Assembly: GCA_001600455.1 (NCBI GenBank)
Contig: BCKC01000009.1
Coordinates: 1,178,001 to 1,242,000, forward strand
Length of the DNA: 64,000 bases
Source: Endocalyx cinctus
Taxonomy: Eukaryota; Ascomycota; Sordariomycetes; Amphisphaeriales; Apiosporaceae
Reading direction: 5' to 3'
A program made the translations under genes and the position numbers. Shown here one piece after another: positions 1 to 11,977 of this stretch. The first letter of the stretch is position 1. Each line of letters opens with the position of its first letter. The notes beneath the pieces were generated by a model. It was not told the DNA's origin. It searched no databases and worked only from the letters and a program-made list of their open reading frames with translations.

Positions 1-3000
1 GAAGCACTATATCACGCTAGACTAGCTCGTCCATTCTCGTCTTAGTTTCGGTTCTGGGAATTTTTTTTTTTTTTTTTTTTTTTTAAATGGATCTNTNTGA
101 TTAACGGATTGAAATGAGACGATTCCTTATAGAACGCATATAGGACATAAATATGAAGTTGATAATATAGAGAAGGGAGGCTCTGATTGTCGCATGCATG
201 TCAGTAAATCAATAATTCCGCATGTGTGCCTGCCGATCGAAATATCTTAAGGCCACAAAGAAGGGAAAGGGAAAGGAATTAACACGTAAGCGAGTAGAGT
301 AGTAGAGGATATACAAAGTAGAGAGAAAAAAAAGGCGTAGTATAGGTAAAATGGGATTAGATGAAAATTCAAATAGGTGACAGCAGGTGTTAGTTGTCCC
401 TTGCCACTTACCACTCACCACCCCAACCTAACTTATCATTTCTGAGATTTCGTATTGGTGACAGTTCCACGAGATTTCTATGGGGTGGCCGTTTTCGCTC
501 GTCACTGCCGTTCTATAGGTGCATACCTAGTATCCTAGTATGTAATTGTACGATGATGCTACGGTACGGTTGTAATGCTATGTGAAATAGATTTGTGTGT
601 ATGTTCGGATTGCCTGAATTATGGGGCCAATCCTTAACAGAGCAAGGATTGCGAAGCCAATCACGACTGTACGATATTTTATGGTGTGTGAGACACCCTA
701 GCTTGGCACGAAGATCTATGGAGGATGGAATGGTCTCGAGCCGTAAATCTGAGGAAAACCTCCCCCAGCTACCTTATTGATCGATTTCAGTCGGTCAAGT
801 CACCACCAGTCACAGTCACGCCTGGTAGGGCGGGTATCGAAGATATTCACGGGGGACCATCGGTCACATGCCCTCTCTTCACCCCATATTTCTTGATGCC
901 CTAGATACTACATAGTAGATATGTATATGTTGAACGTATACTAGTGTATATGAGCGAGGCGAAGAGTTTACGTATATATGTATGTAGGATAAGACTGGAT
1001 ACGTGGTTTTTAAATGGTGTCGACCGAAAAGTAGAAGAAGAAAAGAAAGGGAAACCGAGGCGCGGATACACTATTACGTAGTCAGTAATCTCTTGATAGC
1101 TGTTATGGGTTAAGGTGATGAGTTGATAAAGTGAGGATTAAATAAAAATAAATGTATGTATGCGTATACATAGTACATGCTTGGGGGAGCCAGGTACTTC
1201 CTAGTACGACATGCTCGAAATCTCGTGGTTGTAATTATTCTGCACTAGACTGTTAAGAGGTGCATGTGAGTACGGAACACGGCAGCCTCACTGCAGTATG
1301 CTAATACTATGTAAGTACTGTTTAGTGGATCCTTGCAACGTTGCCCTTGTACCATTAAGTACCGCAATACTCTCTGCTAGGTCTAATCATGAGGCGCTTA
1401 CGAGTAGAGACTTCATGGTACGGTCAGTACGGAATTATACGGCATTCTCGTGCTCTTTTTTCCTATTAGGTAGTGTAGGATAACCCTGCACAGTATAATA
1501 GACGTTACAATCAGCTATTGGCTGGAAACTCCCTCTACATAGTGATCAATCCTGGGACTTATCATTAGATAATTTGTCCTCTCTCCTTATTGCCTACCTT
1601 GGCATGACAAAAGAAACTTATCAAAATTATAAACATATTATCTCATTCTCAGATCTTTCGATTTTAAATAAAATCTCTTCTTCGTTGACGAAAATTTCGA
1701 AATATTCTTTTTTTCGTTTCAATATAAGAAAATTTTTATCTGGTACGAGTTACGGATACGGTGTACGTACGACTAGGATATTTAATGGTTGACATTTGTG
1801 GGCGGTGGGTATCTAAGCACCTAGGTTCTGAGATATTACCCTATAAACCCCTATGTTATTGCGGTGAAACTGAAAGCCGACCAATAATTAGTTAGACTTT
1901 AGCAGCCCACATTAGCACCCCGGAGCAGAGTCCACATGTCATATTTTTTTTTTCCTTCCCAGTCCAGTGAATCCTTAGAATGTACACCAAACTACCTAGG
2001 TAGTACGTATTACCACACTTCCTTAGTACAGTTATAGTACTTACATATAGGCATGTAGGTATATATGTATAACCTAATGGTAAAGGAGGGGGAGCAGATG
2101 AGATACTGGAATTTGTACATCGAATTTAATTTAATGAGGCCTGGAGACGCTAAGTATGGACCCCTGGCTCTAGTGCACCAGTAAGAAATTGAACAGTAAA
2201 AGAGAAATATGCAGCGTTGTAGTAGTCTATGCTAAGTGAATGTTCGACATCTAACCCATTTACAGGGCGAAAAAGAGCCGAAATGTACCAAATATTGGCC
2301 CATCTAAGCCCCCCGTTTCCCGCATCCAGTAGAAAACCCCCCCCTCTGAAAGGAACCGAGAAGGAGAGAAAGTGAGAGAGAGATAGAAGAGAGAAAAAAA
2401 AGAGGAAATGTGAGAAAGAGAAAGGAAGAAAGCATTATCCATTTCTATCAATTTTTATCAATCTATCAATCCTCCTTCTCTTATCTTTTCATACCTTTTT
2501 TTTTTTAATCCTTCCCCATCTATATTTTATTTTTCTCCCTCTCTTTTTGGTTATGTTTCAAGGCCCACCGAATATCAGTGTTATTATATCTTTTCTAGGG
2601 TAATAATACTTACTTATATTCCTAACTAGTATCTTCAAGGGTTCTTAGAGGACGGCCCTTTTGGTGGATCTAGCGTCTTATCTGAACTTAGGACCTTGTC
2701 ACTGTCACTCTCTAGGTTAGCTTGTTATAGTTTACTCTTTGCGAACCTTCATCTCAGCTCTCCATTTGTTCACTCCTTTCATTGATGACAAGAAGGAGGC
2801 AAAACCATTAAATCTTTTGGTCATTTTTCTTCTTCTAATTCCCGCCTTTCTCTCCCTCCTTCCCACCATATTTCTATTCTTAGGTATTCATATTCGTCTG
2901 AATATATCTATTTTTTTTTATTCCGAGTTAGAAGATAGAGAGAGATATAGGCCTCAAACGACAATTAACCCGTCGTCCTTCACCCACCCGACCGTTTTTA

Positions 3001-3257
3001 CGGCGGACATGCCGCAATCCTCCTATATTGTATAGATAATTGTTCCCCATTTTTCTCTATACCACCGACGCTGTTTTGATCGATACACTCATGCGTTCTT
3101 AAACGATAATCACTCTGCGCCCGTTGAACGCAGGCCTGTTAATACAGCACAACCTCGCCACCCGGCTCCCACTTCATACATAGCCGGCCCTGACTACTCG
3201 AGAACAAAAAGAAAGAAAGAAAAAAAAGACATATAAATACAAACATACATATTTGTC
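1..3257. other. AT-rich intergenic region, no gene recognised
   Basis: Only short open frames of fewer than 100 codons occur here, and none resembles a known family or has a plausible exon chain. A T-run at about 61-84 is followed by two single Ns near 97-99, which points to poor base calls. Purine- and pyrimidine-rich tracts lie at about 2340-2430 and 2470-2555. The last 600 bases are pyrimidine-rich and probably contain the promoter and 5' leader of the histidine kinase gene that starts at 3258. Confidence 0.6.
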
Positions 3258-6200
3258 ATGACTAGAGTCATGGTTGACGATACGGTTTTGGCAGAGGCTG
3301 CTGCCCTTATCAGAAATCTCGCTGTTTCCCCAACAGACACTGCGTCTATCCTCGGCGCCACCGGCCATATCAAACTTCCTGGAATTGACTGCCCCGCCAA
3401 GACTGCCCTTGAAAATGAGCTGTCTGCTTTGACGGTTCGAGTCCAACAACTCGAAGCCCGCGCCAGCGTAGGACACCCGGGAAACTTCCCCGACACACCT
3501 AATGAAACCGCCGAGTCATTATTTGGCGAAGAGTCACCTAGTTCGTCTGGCTCTAAAGCCTCGTCACGACCCAAGTTCCCCTCACTACCGCCTCCCCGAA
3601 CTGGAGAGGAGCGAACTATACCTCTTACCGGCGAGGCTCTCGAAGGCCTCCAGGAACACATTAAGGACCAGTCCAAATTATTAGACAATCAGCGACAGGA
3701 GCTCACGAACGTGAACGCCCAGCTTTTGGAACAGAAACAACTACAGGAACGAGCCCTTCAAGTTCTTGAGAAAGAACGTGTCGCGGCATTGGAACGGGAA
3801 TTATGGAAACATCAAAAGGCAAACGAAGCTTTCCAAAAGGCTTTACGTGAGATCGGCGAGATCATCACTGCCGTTGCGAAAGGTGACCTGACAATGAAAG
3901 TACGCATGAACACTGTAGAAATGGACCCGGAAATTACAACCTTCAAGAGAACGATCAACACTATGATGGACCAGCTTCAAGTCTTTGCCAGCGAAGTATC
4001 CCGTGTCGCTCGCGAAGTCGGAACCGACGGGATACTAGGCGGCCAAGCGAAGATCGAAGGTGTCGATGGTACATGGAAAGAACTCACTGACAATGGTATA
4101 CATAACTCGCCTCTTTTGCAAATTGTATTATCCCAGTCTCGCTAACCTTCGGTGTAGTTAACGTAATGGCCCAAAATCTGACTGATCAAGGTATGATCCA
4201 GATATCATTTCTCTCAAAATTCATACTAACACGGTAATTCAGTGCGCGAAATTGCTTCGGTAACAACTGCTGTCGCTCATGGTGACCTCACGAAGAAAAT
4301 TGAGAGACCCGCTAAGGGCGAAATCCTTCAACTTCAACAGACGATCAACACTATGGTAGAACAATTGCGTACATTTGCATCCGAAGTCACACGCGTCGCT
4401 CGTGATGTAGGTACAGAGGGAATGCTAGGAGGCCAGGCCGACGTGGAAGGGGTTCGAGGCATGTGGAATGAATTAACGGTCAATGTCAACGCTATGGCGA
4501 ATAATCTCACAACACAAGTGCGCGATATCGCAAAAGTTACTACCGCCGTCGCCAGAGGTGATCTTACCCAGAAAGTTCAAGCCGAATGTCGCGGTGAAAT
4601 CTTCGAGCTCAAGTCGACCATAAACGACATGGTTGAACAATTACAGCAATTCGCCCGCGAAGTCAGCAAGATAGCAAGAGAAGTCGGTACCGAAGGTCGC
4701 CTCGGCGGACAAGCTACCGTCAATGATGTACAAGGAACTTGGCGAGACCTCACCGACAACGTCAACGGCATGGCCATGAACCTGACCACTCAAGTCAGAG
4801 AGATATCGAGGGTCACCGCAGCCGTCGCTCGAGGTGACTTGACTAAGAAGATCGGCGTAGAAGTCAGAGGTGAAATTGCCGAACTCAAAAATACTATTAA
4901 CTCCATGGTTGATCGCTTGGGCACCTTCGCCTTCGAAGTAAGCAAAGTCGCCAGAGAAGTCGGCACGGATGGCACCCTTGGTGGTCAAGCTCGTGTGGAC
5001 GATGTCGAAGGAAAATGGAAAGACCTCACGGAAAATGTCAACACTATGGCCTTAAATCTCACGTCACAAGTACGCGGTATATCAACAGTCACCCAAGCCA
5101 TTGCCGACGGTGATATGAGCCAGAAGATCGACGTACAAGCCAAGGGCGAGATACTCGTCCTGAAAGAAACCATCAATAACATGGTAGACAGGTTATCGGT
5201 GTTCTGTAACGAAGTGCAGCGCGTCGCCAAGGATGTCGGAGTCGACGGCAAGATGGGCGGCCAAGCAGATGTAGGAGGTCTAAAGGGACGATGGAAAGAA
5301 ATTACAGCTGATGTGAACACTATGGCAACAAATTTGGTAAGTTGACAAGCCCCTATTTGGATTTGATCAATCCATCTATGAAAATGACTAACGTGCTTGT
5401 TCTAGACGACACAAGTGCGTGCCTTTGGTGATATCACTAATGCTGCAACGGATGGAAATTTCACCAAACTAGTCGACGTGGAAGCTTCAGGCGAGATGGA
5501 TGAACTGAAACGCAAAATCAACCAAATGGTGTACAACTTGCGAGACAGTATCCAAAGAAATACACAAGCGAGAGAAGCAGCAGAACAAGCGAATAAAACG
5601 AAATCAGAATTCCTAGCCAACATGTCCCACGAAATCCGCACACCGATGAACGGAATTATCGGCATGACACAACTAACACTCGACACCGATCTCACTCAAT
5701 ATCAAAGAGAAATGCTCAATATCGTAAATAATTTAGCCAATAGTTTGTTAACTATCATCGACGACATTTTAGATTTGTCTAAAATTGAAGCTCGAAGGAT
5801 GGTTATCGAAGAGATTCCGTATACGTTACGTGGTACTGTCTTCAACGCCCTCAAAACACTGGCCGTAAAGGCGAACGAAAAGTTTCTGGATCTTACGTAC
5901 CGTGTTGATAGCTCCGTCCCGGATTACGTCGTCGGAGACTCGTTCCGTCTACGGCAGATTATTCTCAACCTTGTAGGCAACGCTATCAAGTTCACGGAGC
6001 ATGGCGAAGTCAATCTGGCCATTCGCAAAGCGCAGGGCGCGAAACCAAAGAACGCCAATGAGTACGCAATTGAGTTTATCGTCTCGGACACAGGAATAGG
6101 AATTCCGCAGGACAAACTAGATCTGATTTTCGACACCTTCCAACAAGCAGATGGGTCGATGACTCGCAAGTTTGGTGGTACCGGTTTGGGTCTTTCTATC

Positions 6201-7383
6201 TCGAAACGACTAGTTAGCCTCATGGGCGGAGACGTTTGGGTGGAGAGCAGAGTTGGCAAGGGAAGTTCCTTTTACTTCACCTGCATGGTCAAGTTGGCCG
6301 ACAGCGACGTTACTTCTATTAAGAAACAACTGCACCCGTACAGAGGACACCAGGTCTTGCTTATCGACAAAGGCAAGTCTGGATTTGGCCAAGAAATCAA
6401 GGCAATGCTGCAACAACTTGGACTGGTACCCGTCGTCGTTAACCAGGAAGGCGGTCGCGTTTCGCCTGGCACTGACGACCCGCCTTACGACGTCATCATC
6501 GTTGAATCTATCGAGACTGCACGTAAGCTGAGGTCTATCGAAGATTTCAAATATCTGCCCATAGTTCTACTTGCTCCGGTGGTGAACGTCAGCTTGAAGT
6601 CGTGCCTGGAGTTAGGTATCACGTCGTACATGACTACCCCTTGCCAAGCGATAGATCTTGGAAATGGAATGGTCCCAGCCCTGGAGAACCGGGCCGTCCC
6701 GTCGCTCGCCGATAACACAAAGTCATTCGAGATCTTGCTTGCGGAAGATAACCGAGTCAACCAACGACTTGCCGTGAAGATTCTCGAAAAATACCATCAC
6801 GTGGTCACAGTAGTAGGAAACGGTATGGATGCTGTCGAGGCCATCAAGACGAAGAAATTCGACGTCATCCTCATGGACGTCCAAATGCCCATAATGGTTT
6901 GAACCCTCACCCCGCCGTTGATTGATGCCGCTTACTAACATTTCATAGGGTGGATTTGAGGCTACAGGCAAGATTCGCGAGTACGAGAGAAGCCTTGGAT
7001 CACAACGAACGCCTATCATTGCCTTAACGGCGCACGCCATGATGGGAGACCGAGAAAGATGTATACAAGCCCAGATGGACGAGTATCTCTCGAAACCCCT
7101 CCAGCAGAATCACCTAATCCAGACGATTCTCAAGTGCGCGACACTTGGCGGTGCTTTACTCGAAAAGAATCGCGAAAGAGAACTAGCACAACACAGCAAG
7201 AATAACAGTCAGCAGGGCTCACCAGGTTTGATGAGGCCCAGTCTTGAGGCTCGATCGATAACATCGAACGAGCCAATGACAGGAGCGGGCACTGAGAGCC
7301 CCTCCTTAGTGTCGGCGAGTCAGGATGACCCGTTACAAAGGGCACGTTCTACCCTCTCCGAACCGTCTCTTCCATCCGACTAA
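3258..7383 (+). CDS. nik1/os-1: Group III hybrid histidine kinase (HAMP-repeat osmosensor)
   Basis: This is a cytosolic hybrid sensor kinase that feeds the Ypd1-Ssk1-HOG MAP-kinase relay. The family is known for osmotic adaptation and as the target of phenylpyrrole and dicarboximide fungicides. Five exons give 1296 residues, close to the usual ~1300: 3258-4095, 4158-4190, 4243-5336, 5406-6896 and 6949-7383. All introns are GT-AG, and CTAAC-type branch sites are visible in those at 4191, 5337 and 6897. After a ~190-residue N-terminus with a coiled coil come five full ~92-residue HAMP repeats, each with a GDLT/GDMS-type motif, and a sixth partial one. Then follow the H-box ([11 protein letters not shown], His730), the N-box ([14 protein letters not shown]), the G-boxes (DTGIGI, GGTGLGL) and a receiver domain with phospho-acceptor Asp1146 in LMDVQMP and a Lys in YLSKP. 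No transmembrane segment is seen. The start at 3258 is the first ATG in frame; a second ATG lies four codons on. All key residues are present, so the gene looks functional. Confidence 0.96.
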
Positions 7384-9407
7384 TTATATATATCCAGCTC
7401 TTATTGAGAGCTCATAGCAATTGATGAGTTGTCTTGCAATGCACGCAAGAACACTAAACGAGCAGTTTAGACCTCTTATCATGGAGGTTTACATGGCTGC
7501 TGCTGTCCGGGATTTATCAATCCCGGTTCAAACAACCGATTTTCGATACCCCGAGCCAAGAGTCCTGCTTTTGTCTTTTGTTTTTTATTTTTTTATTTTA
7601 TTTTTTCCTCTTCGCAGTTCACGAATGCAGTACTGCTTGACACATCGAAATATCTTGCTCCTGCATACCAGGAGCTCACGCGCTGACATTGCTTGATAAG
7701 AGAGGCAGGGAGGAGGATTGCGGGTTACGTACCATTGGGATATGTATTAACGTACTTTCGATACGGTCTAGGGATGAATCATTACATTGCAGCAAAGACG
7801 GAGTTTTTCTTTTCTTTCTTTCGTTTATTAGGCGTTTTTCTGTATGAATTCAATTTCTGTGTGAACTAAATTAGGGGAGAAAAGGTACCCAGGATATTCG
7901 TTCTAGCGAAATCATTAGGTGGGCTGGTCTTACTTACCACAGCGAAAAAAAGAAGAAACAAAATTCTCTGTGCGTGTGTTCTTATTTCCAGGTTATTGTT
8001 TACCAAGGGATTGCGTTTTTTTTTTTTTTTTTTGGGTGCTTGAGGATGTGTGGTACGTGGGTCAATTCATCGTCCGTCCTTTGATTTCTTTTCTGTACCG
8101 GTATTTCTGTTATTCCCCTCTCGATATTGTCAGTGGTTGGGTGCCAGCTGGAGTCATCCTTTTGAATGGAAGACAGGCGTATAGGCGGCCCTAGGTAATA
8201 ATTATTTTGTCTGAAGTCCAAAAACCTAAGGGGAGACCGCTTGTTTTAAGGGTGAATCGGACTAGACATTAGGACGGTCTGTCTTATTTTCCTTATAGGA
8301 TTCCTTTTTTATTCTTTTTTTTCCCTTTGGAGATACACGTGGAAAGAAAAAGAGAGAGAGAAAGGGGGGAAAAAACATCAACCTAAGAATTCCTACCTGA
8401 ATAATGACAATGATATATATTTTATCTTTTCCTTAATTACACGATACCAATAAACTTCCCCCTCGTACGATACGTGTGACAGGTTCTAGTTTCATCTTTG
8501 AACCGCTTTGACTGTTCAGCGTGCGTCCCTTCTCGATACTCCGGTATGCGTCGATATATCGGGTGATACGGATACTCTTTCTTCTCAACTGGAGTAGGTG
8601 AGTTTTTCGTAAGAAGCTATACACGCAGAAGACGTGAGTCGGGTGACCTTTCATCATCGTGTAATCATTATTCACAAACCTCTACGACCTCAGTCAAGCG
8701 TCAAGCCGCCCTTCCTCTCTTAGGTTGGTTAATATTCCGGATGGTACCTTGTCGGCATCTTCACGGCATGAACCAGATAACTGTTGAAGGTTGTAAGTGT
8801 GTCCGCTAAGTTCAAGTCACGCATTGATCTCAGAAGCAAATAAGAAAAAAAAAAAAAAGAGACAGAGACAGAGAGATCTGTACCGCCGAAGAGGATAAGT
8901 CAAGAGCCGCGAGAACAGATACATGTTAGGTAGGACGGCTATGTACAGGATAGAACAGCTTAACCCAGTATCAAATCTCGTGTAGAAGGAAACACGGCAG
9001 TCATCATTAGATCGAGGAAACGTCTTTCCTTACTCCCTCCCTATCACCCTTATTTGATTCATTCGGACTAGCCGGCCTATGGACAGAAAAAAGAGAAAGC
9101 CAAGAAGCCGGGTACGTCGGGGGGACGTTAGCCGGTAGACCGGATGATGCGGGAAATCCAAAACCATCTACTCGCCGCAACGAGTCCGAGGGGTGTATGC
9201 GTATTATCTAGGCAGCCATTATCCACATCCGATATACGCAGTTAGTGCCGCCAAGTTCTAACCCGCCTGGCTTCCCCCCTCCCCCCTCTCCCCCTCCCTT
9301 TCGTGTTCTTAAGCAATATTTCTTTTTCAGCCGTGACACGTTAGATATGCGTAAAGAGTATACTGTATGGATGTATATATTTAATTTATCCCCAAGAATC
9401 CGTTCTT
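7384..9407. other. Intergenic region and 3' flanks
   Basis: This stretch lies between the 3' end of the histidine kinase gene and the 3' end of the small coiled-coil gene, so it holds both terminators. It contains T-runs (about 7566-7610 and 8017-8033), an A-run near 8846 and a GA-rich stretch near 8340-8370. No open frame here has coding character or a recognisable domain. Confidence 0.6.
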
Positions 9408-10705
9408 TTAAGCGCCGGGATTCTCCTCTTCCTTCGCGTCGGAGCTAGCGGTAGAGCTAGCTGGTGGTGGTGGCTTCGGCTGCGGCGACCGACCGTTAGC
9501 ATCGGAAGCACCGGGATCGGCGGTAGCAACGCCCTCTATGGAAGCTAGCAGAGCGTCGAGCTTGCTCTCCAGATTGGTGAGGTGAGCTTCCAGAGCCGTA
9601 GCTTGCTGCTCCCCCCTGATGGAGAAAAAAAAAAGTTTTTTCGGGTTAGCCTTTTTTTTTCTCTCAACCGAAAGGAAAGAAATGGTTCCGAGAAACTATC
9701 TACGTGTAGCTGTCATGTCGTCGGGTAAGTGGGGTGGTATACATTAGAACGCGCGTGTACAACTTAAGGTAGGTAGGTATACGAGTATTATGATTTTAAC
9801 TTTACAAAAAGGCATATACATAGCACACCCTGCAACGGTCTACTTAGACTAGCATGTGGGGGATTATACATGCGTAAAACTAAAAAGGGGGTGGGTAGTA
9901 GAGTAGTAGCTGGCATGGCATTCCCGATATGTGTGTGACAAGGGACTTGACTCTGGAAAGGTTCTCTTGCAGTAGTCGACAGACTCGGAAGTGTTTATTT
10001 CCATGGATGAAGGGTTGATCAGATTTGGGAAGGAAACACAAAGAAAAAGGAGAATTCGAACAGTTCTTTTCTTTTGCTTTTACGAGGTCTAGACCGTATG
10101 TGGGGCAGACATGTCAAAAAAACGGTGCGGAAGACTGGGGGGAAGGGATGGTATGGGATGGTATGGGATATATTAGATTGGAGAAAATAAAAAAGAGTGA
10201 AAAAACGCATAGTCTTTTAATGGCGAAATTCGCAAATTGGCATAGTAAACGAGATCAAAATTAGAAGGGGGAGCCCTTGGAATTCTCTTTTTCTTTTTTC
10301 TTTCTTCTCCCTTTTTCGTCGTACCCAAGATATACATGGGATTTAGTGAGAAAGATAATGTAAGGACAGGGAAATTTGAGCGAATGCCGTACCGGTAGCG
10401 CAGATTACCATACATATTGATACATACCTAGCGAGGTCTTTGAAGGCCTAGAATCTCCCAAGATATGTCAGCTCTCGTGTTCTTAGTTCTTTTCGATTTC
10501 TTTTTCAAAATTGATACTGTAGGATATTGTGAAGACGAATTAAAAAATTTAGAAGAAATAAGAAATGAAGACAGAAAATCCAGAAGGGTATGTCCCGGGG
10601 GGCGCGTACCTGTGCCATCTCCGCTTGAGTCGATGCCGTATCAACGGTTGAGCCGTTAGGGGTCTGTTGACTATCTGCCCCCTTTGCAGAATCGGATCCA
10701 GACAT
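9408..10705 (-). CDS. Small coiled-coil protein of unknown function
   Basis: I do not recognise the family. Three exons on the minus strand, 10705-10610, 10447-10428 and 9615-9408, join in frame to a 107-residue protein. The first exon gives a Ser/Thr/Gln-rich start (MSGSDSAKGADSQQTPNG). The second is only 20 bases: it follows TTCTAG, ends before GTATGT, and supplies the two-base phase that the third exon needs. Across the last junction the protein reads FKDLARGEQQATALEAHLT, then a heptad-like helix (LESKLDALLASIEG), then a Pro/Ser-rich acidic tail ending in EEENPGA. The helix suggests a dimerising or scaffold role, similar in size to HSBP1-like or other short coiled-coil adaptors, but that is inference. 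The second intron, 812 bases, is long for this genome. The exon chain is supported by frame and splice consensus only. Confidence 0.7.
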
Positions 10706-11175
10706 GGTAAATTTTTCTTAAAGATGAATGGGTCTAGATGATGATGCTTGTCAGAGTAAGTTGATTATCTCTGCTACGTTAAGAGTAGGGATTGTCGATA
10801 GGAAGAAGTGATCGATGGTTGAATAACAGCTCAATAATCAAAGGGCTGGCCTGACAGGAAGCCTCGGCAAGGTGATAGACATTTGCAATTTGCCTTTGCC
10901 ATTTGCCATTTGCCATATCTTATCATTCTCTTGTCGATCAATCCGGAATAGCGTACTTGCCGCTTTTACCCGGGCTCAGCGTAGCCGCTAGTCAGCCAAG
11001 CGTCCTGAGCAAATAAGTCTACTGTGTATACATAAGTACTTATGCATACTTATGAATAAAATATGTGAAGAAAACGGTGAGGCTGAAATGTAGCTTCATA
11101 ACGAGACATAACCTTAGAATTTTCAAACCTTTCTGGCGATCAGAATAAAAGTATTTCTGAGAACAATGATTAGTA
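10706..11175. other. Intergenic, upstream of the coiled-coil gene
   Basis: This stretch holds the presumed promoter of the minus-strand coiled-coil gene and the region beyond the phosphotransferase relic. A short direct repeat of TTTGCCATTTGCCATTTGCC type lies around 10890-10916. I see no gene. Confidence 0.5.
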
Positions 11176-11977
11176 TCAAGGACGCCGCCACATCCAGTAC
11201 TCCGAAAAGACTATCCATTCTTTCTCGTAAGGAGTCATGATTAAGTCAGCCCGTCTAGACTTGCGCCACGCGTGATCGTGATGTCCCGTAATAAATAATT
11301 TACAGTATTCCCAATGATTCTCCGACGTCCTTGAGTATTAGAGATGATTGTATTTGTAAGGCGAAGGTCGCCGTGATTAAAATAGATACTACATGCGTCG
11401 GGGAGAAGGACTCGGTATGGATCGGTGGATCTTTCGGAAATAGAAAACCCTGGAAGTGCGTTTACTTGTAGCTGTACCCAATTGTTAAAGGTCGGAACGT
11501 TGAAAAATGGGCCGGCCTCATGACCGCCGCTAAAATAGATATTTTGAATTAGTCCAGAGCTTATAGAACCTATACATATTTGAAGTAAGCATACAGTATT
11601 TACTAAAGCTAGTTATATAAGGAAAATATACCAATAAATGGGGAGGATGATATCTGCTGGATTTACCGGAAAGCGGCTACGGCCTGACTTGGTACGGGAT
11701 GTTGGCTCATCGCCCACATTACTTGCGCTTCTTCAAGCCTGACCCAAGATGGGTCACCGAACTTCACAACGAGATATAAATGTTTGAACGTTATTATTTT
11801 ATGGCCTTGAGCTAGGCTCTCTTTACGAACTAAAGCCGGGAAAGGAAGTTTAGGGACGGGGGAGGTACTATATATAGTTGTAGGATAAGCGAAAGATATA
11901 TTATAGAAGGTCGTCTCCAGCTTTAAAATATCCAGGAGAGAACCGACTTCTATAGTTAATGGATTTGAGTTGTCCAT
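11176..11977 (-). pseudogene. Decayed aminoglycoside phosphotransferase-like (APH) gene
   Basis: The first 104 codons (11977-11666) carry the N-lobe of a fungal APH/choline-kinase-like protein, including LVVKFGDPSWVRLEEAQ and then a HPVPS segment, where the family usually continues with a conserved core. Here the frame stops. After about 130 unrelated bases, homology resumes with GGHEAGPFFNVPTFNNWV and the catalytic loop FNHGDLRLTNTII (about 11343-11380). Directly after RRIIG the expected VDWE(Q)AGWYPEYW segment, which holds the metal-binding Asp, is missing, and the sequence picks up at EYCKLFITG. The frame ends at a TGA at 11176-11178. The family often runs to about 300 residues or more, so roughly 80 and 14 residues appear lost from the core. 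Intron splicing could remove the first stop (GTAAAT to TTTTAG) but would not restore the missing blocks. I read it as a non-functional relic. Confidence 0.72.
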
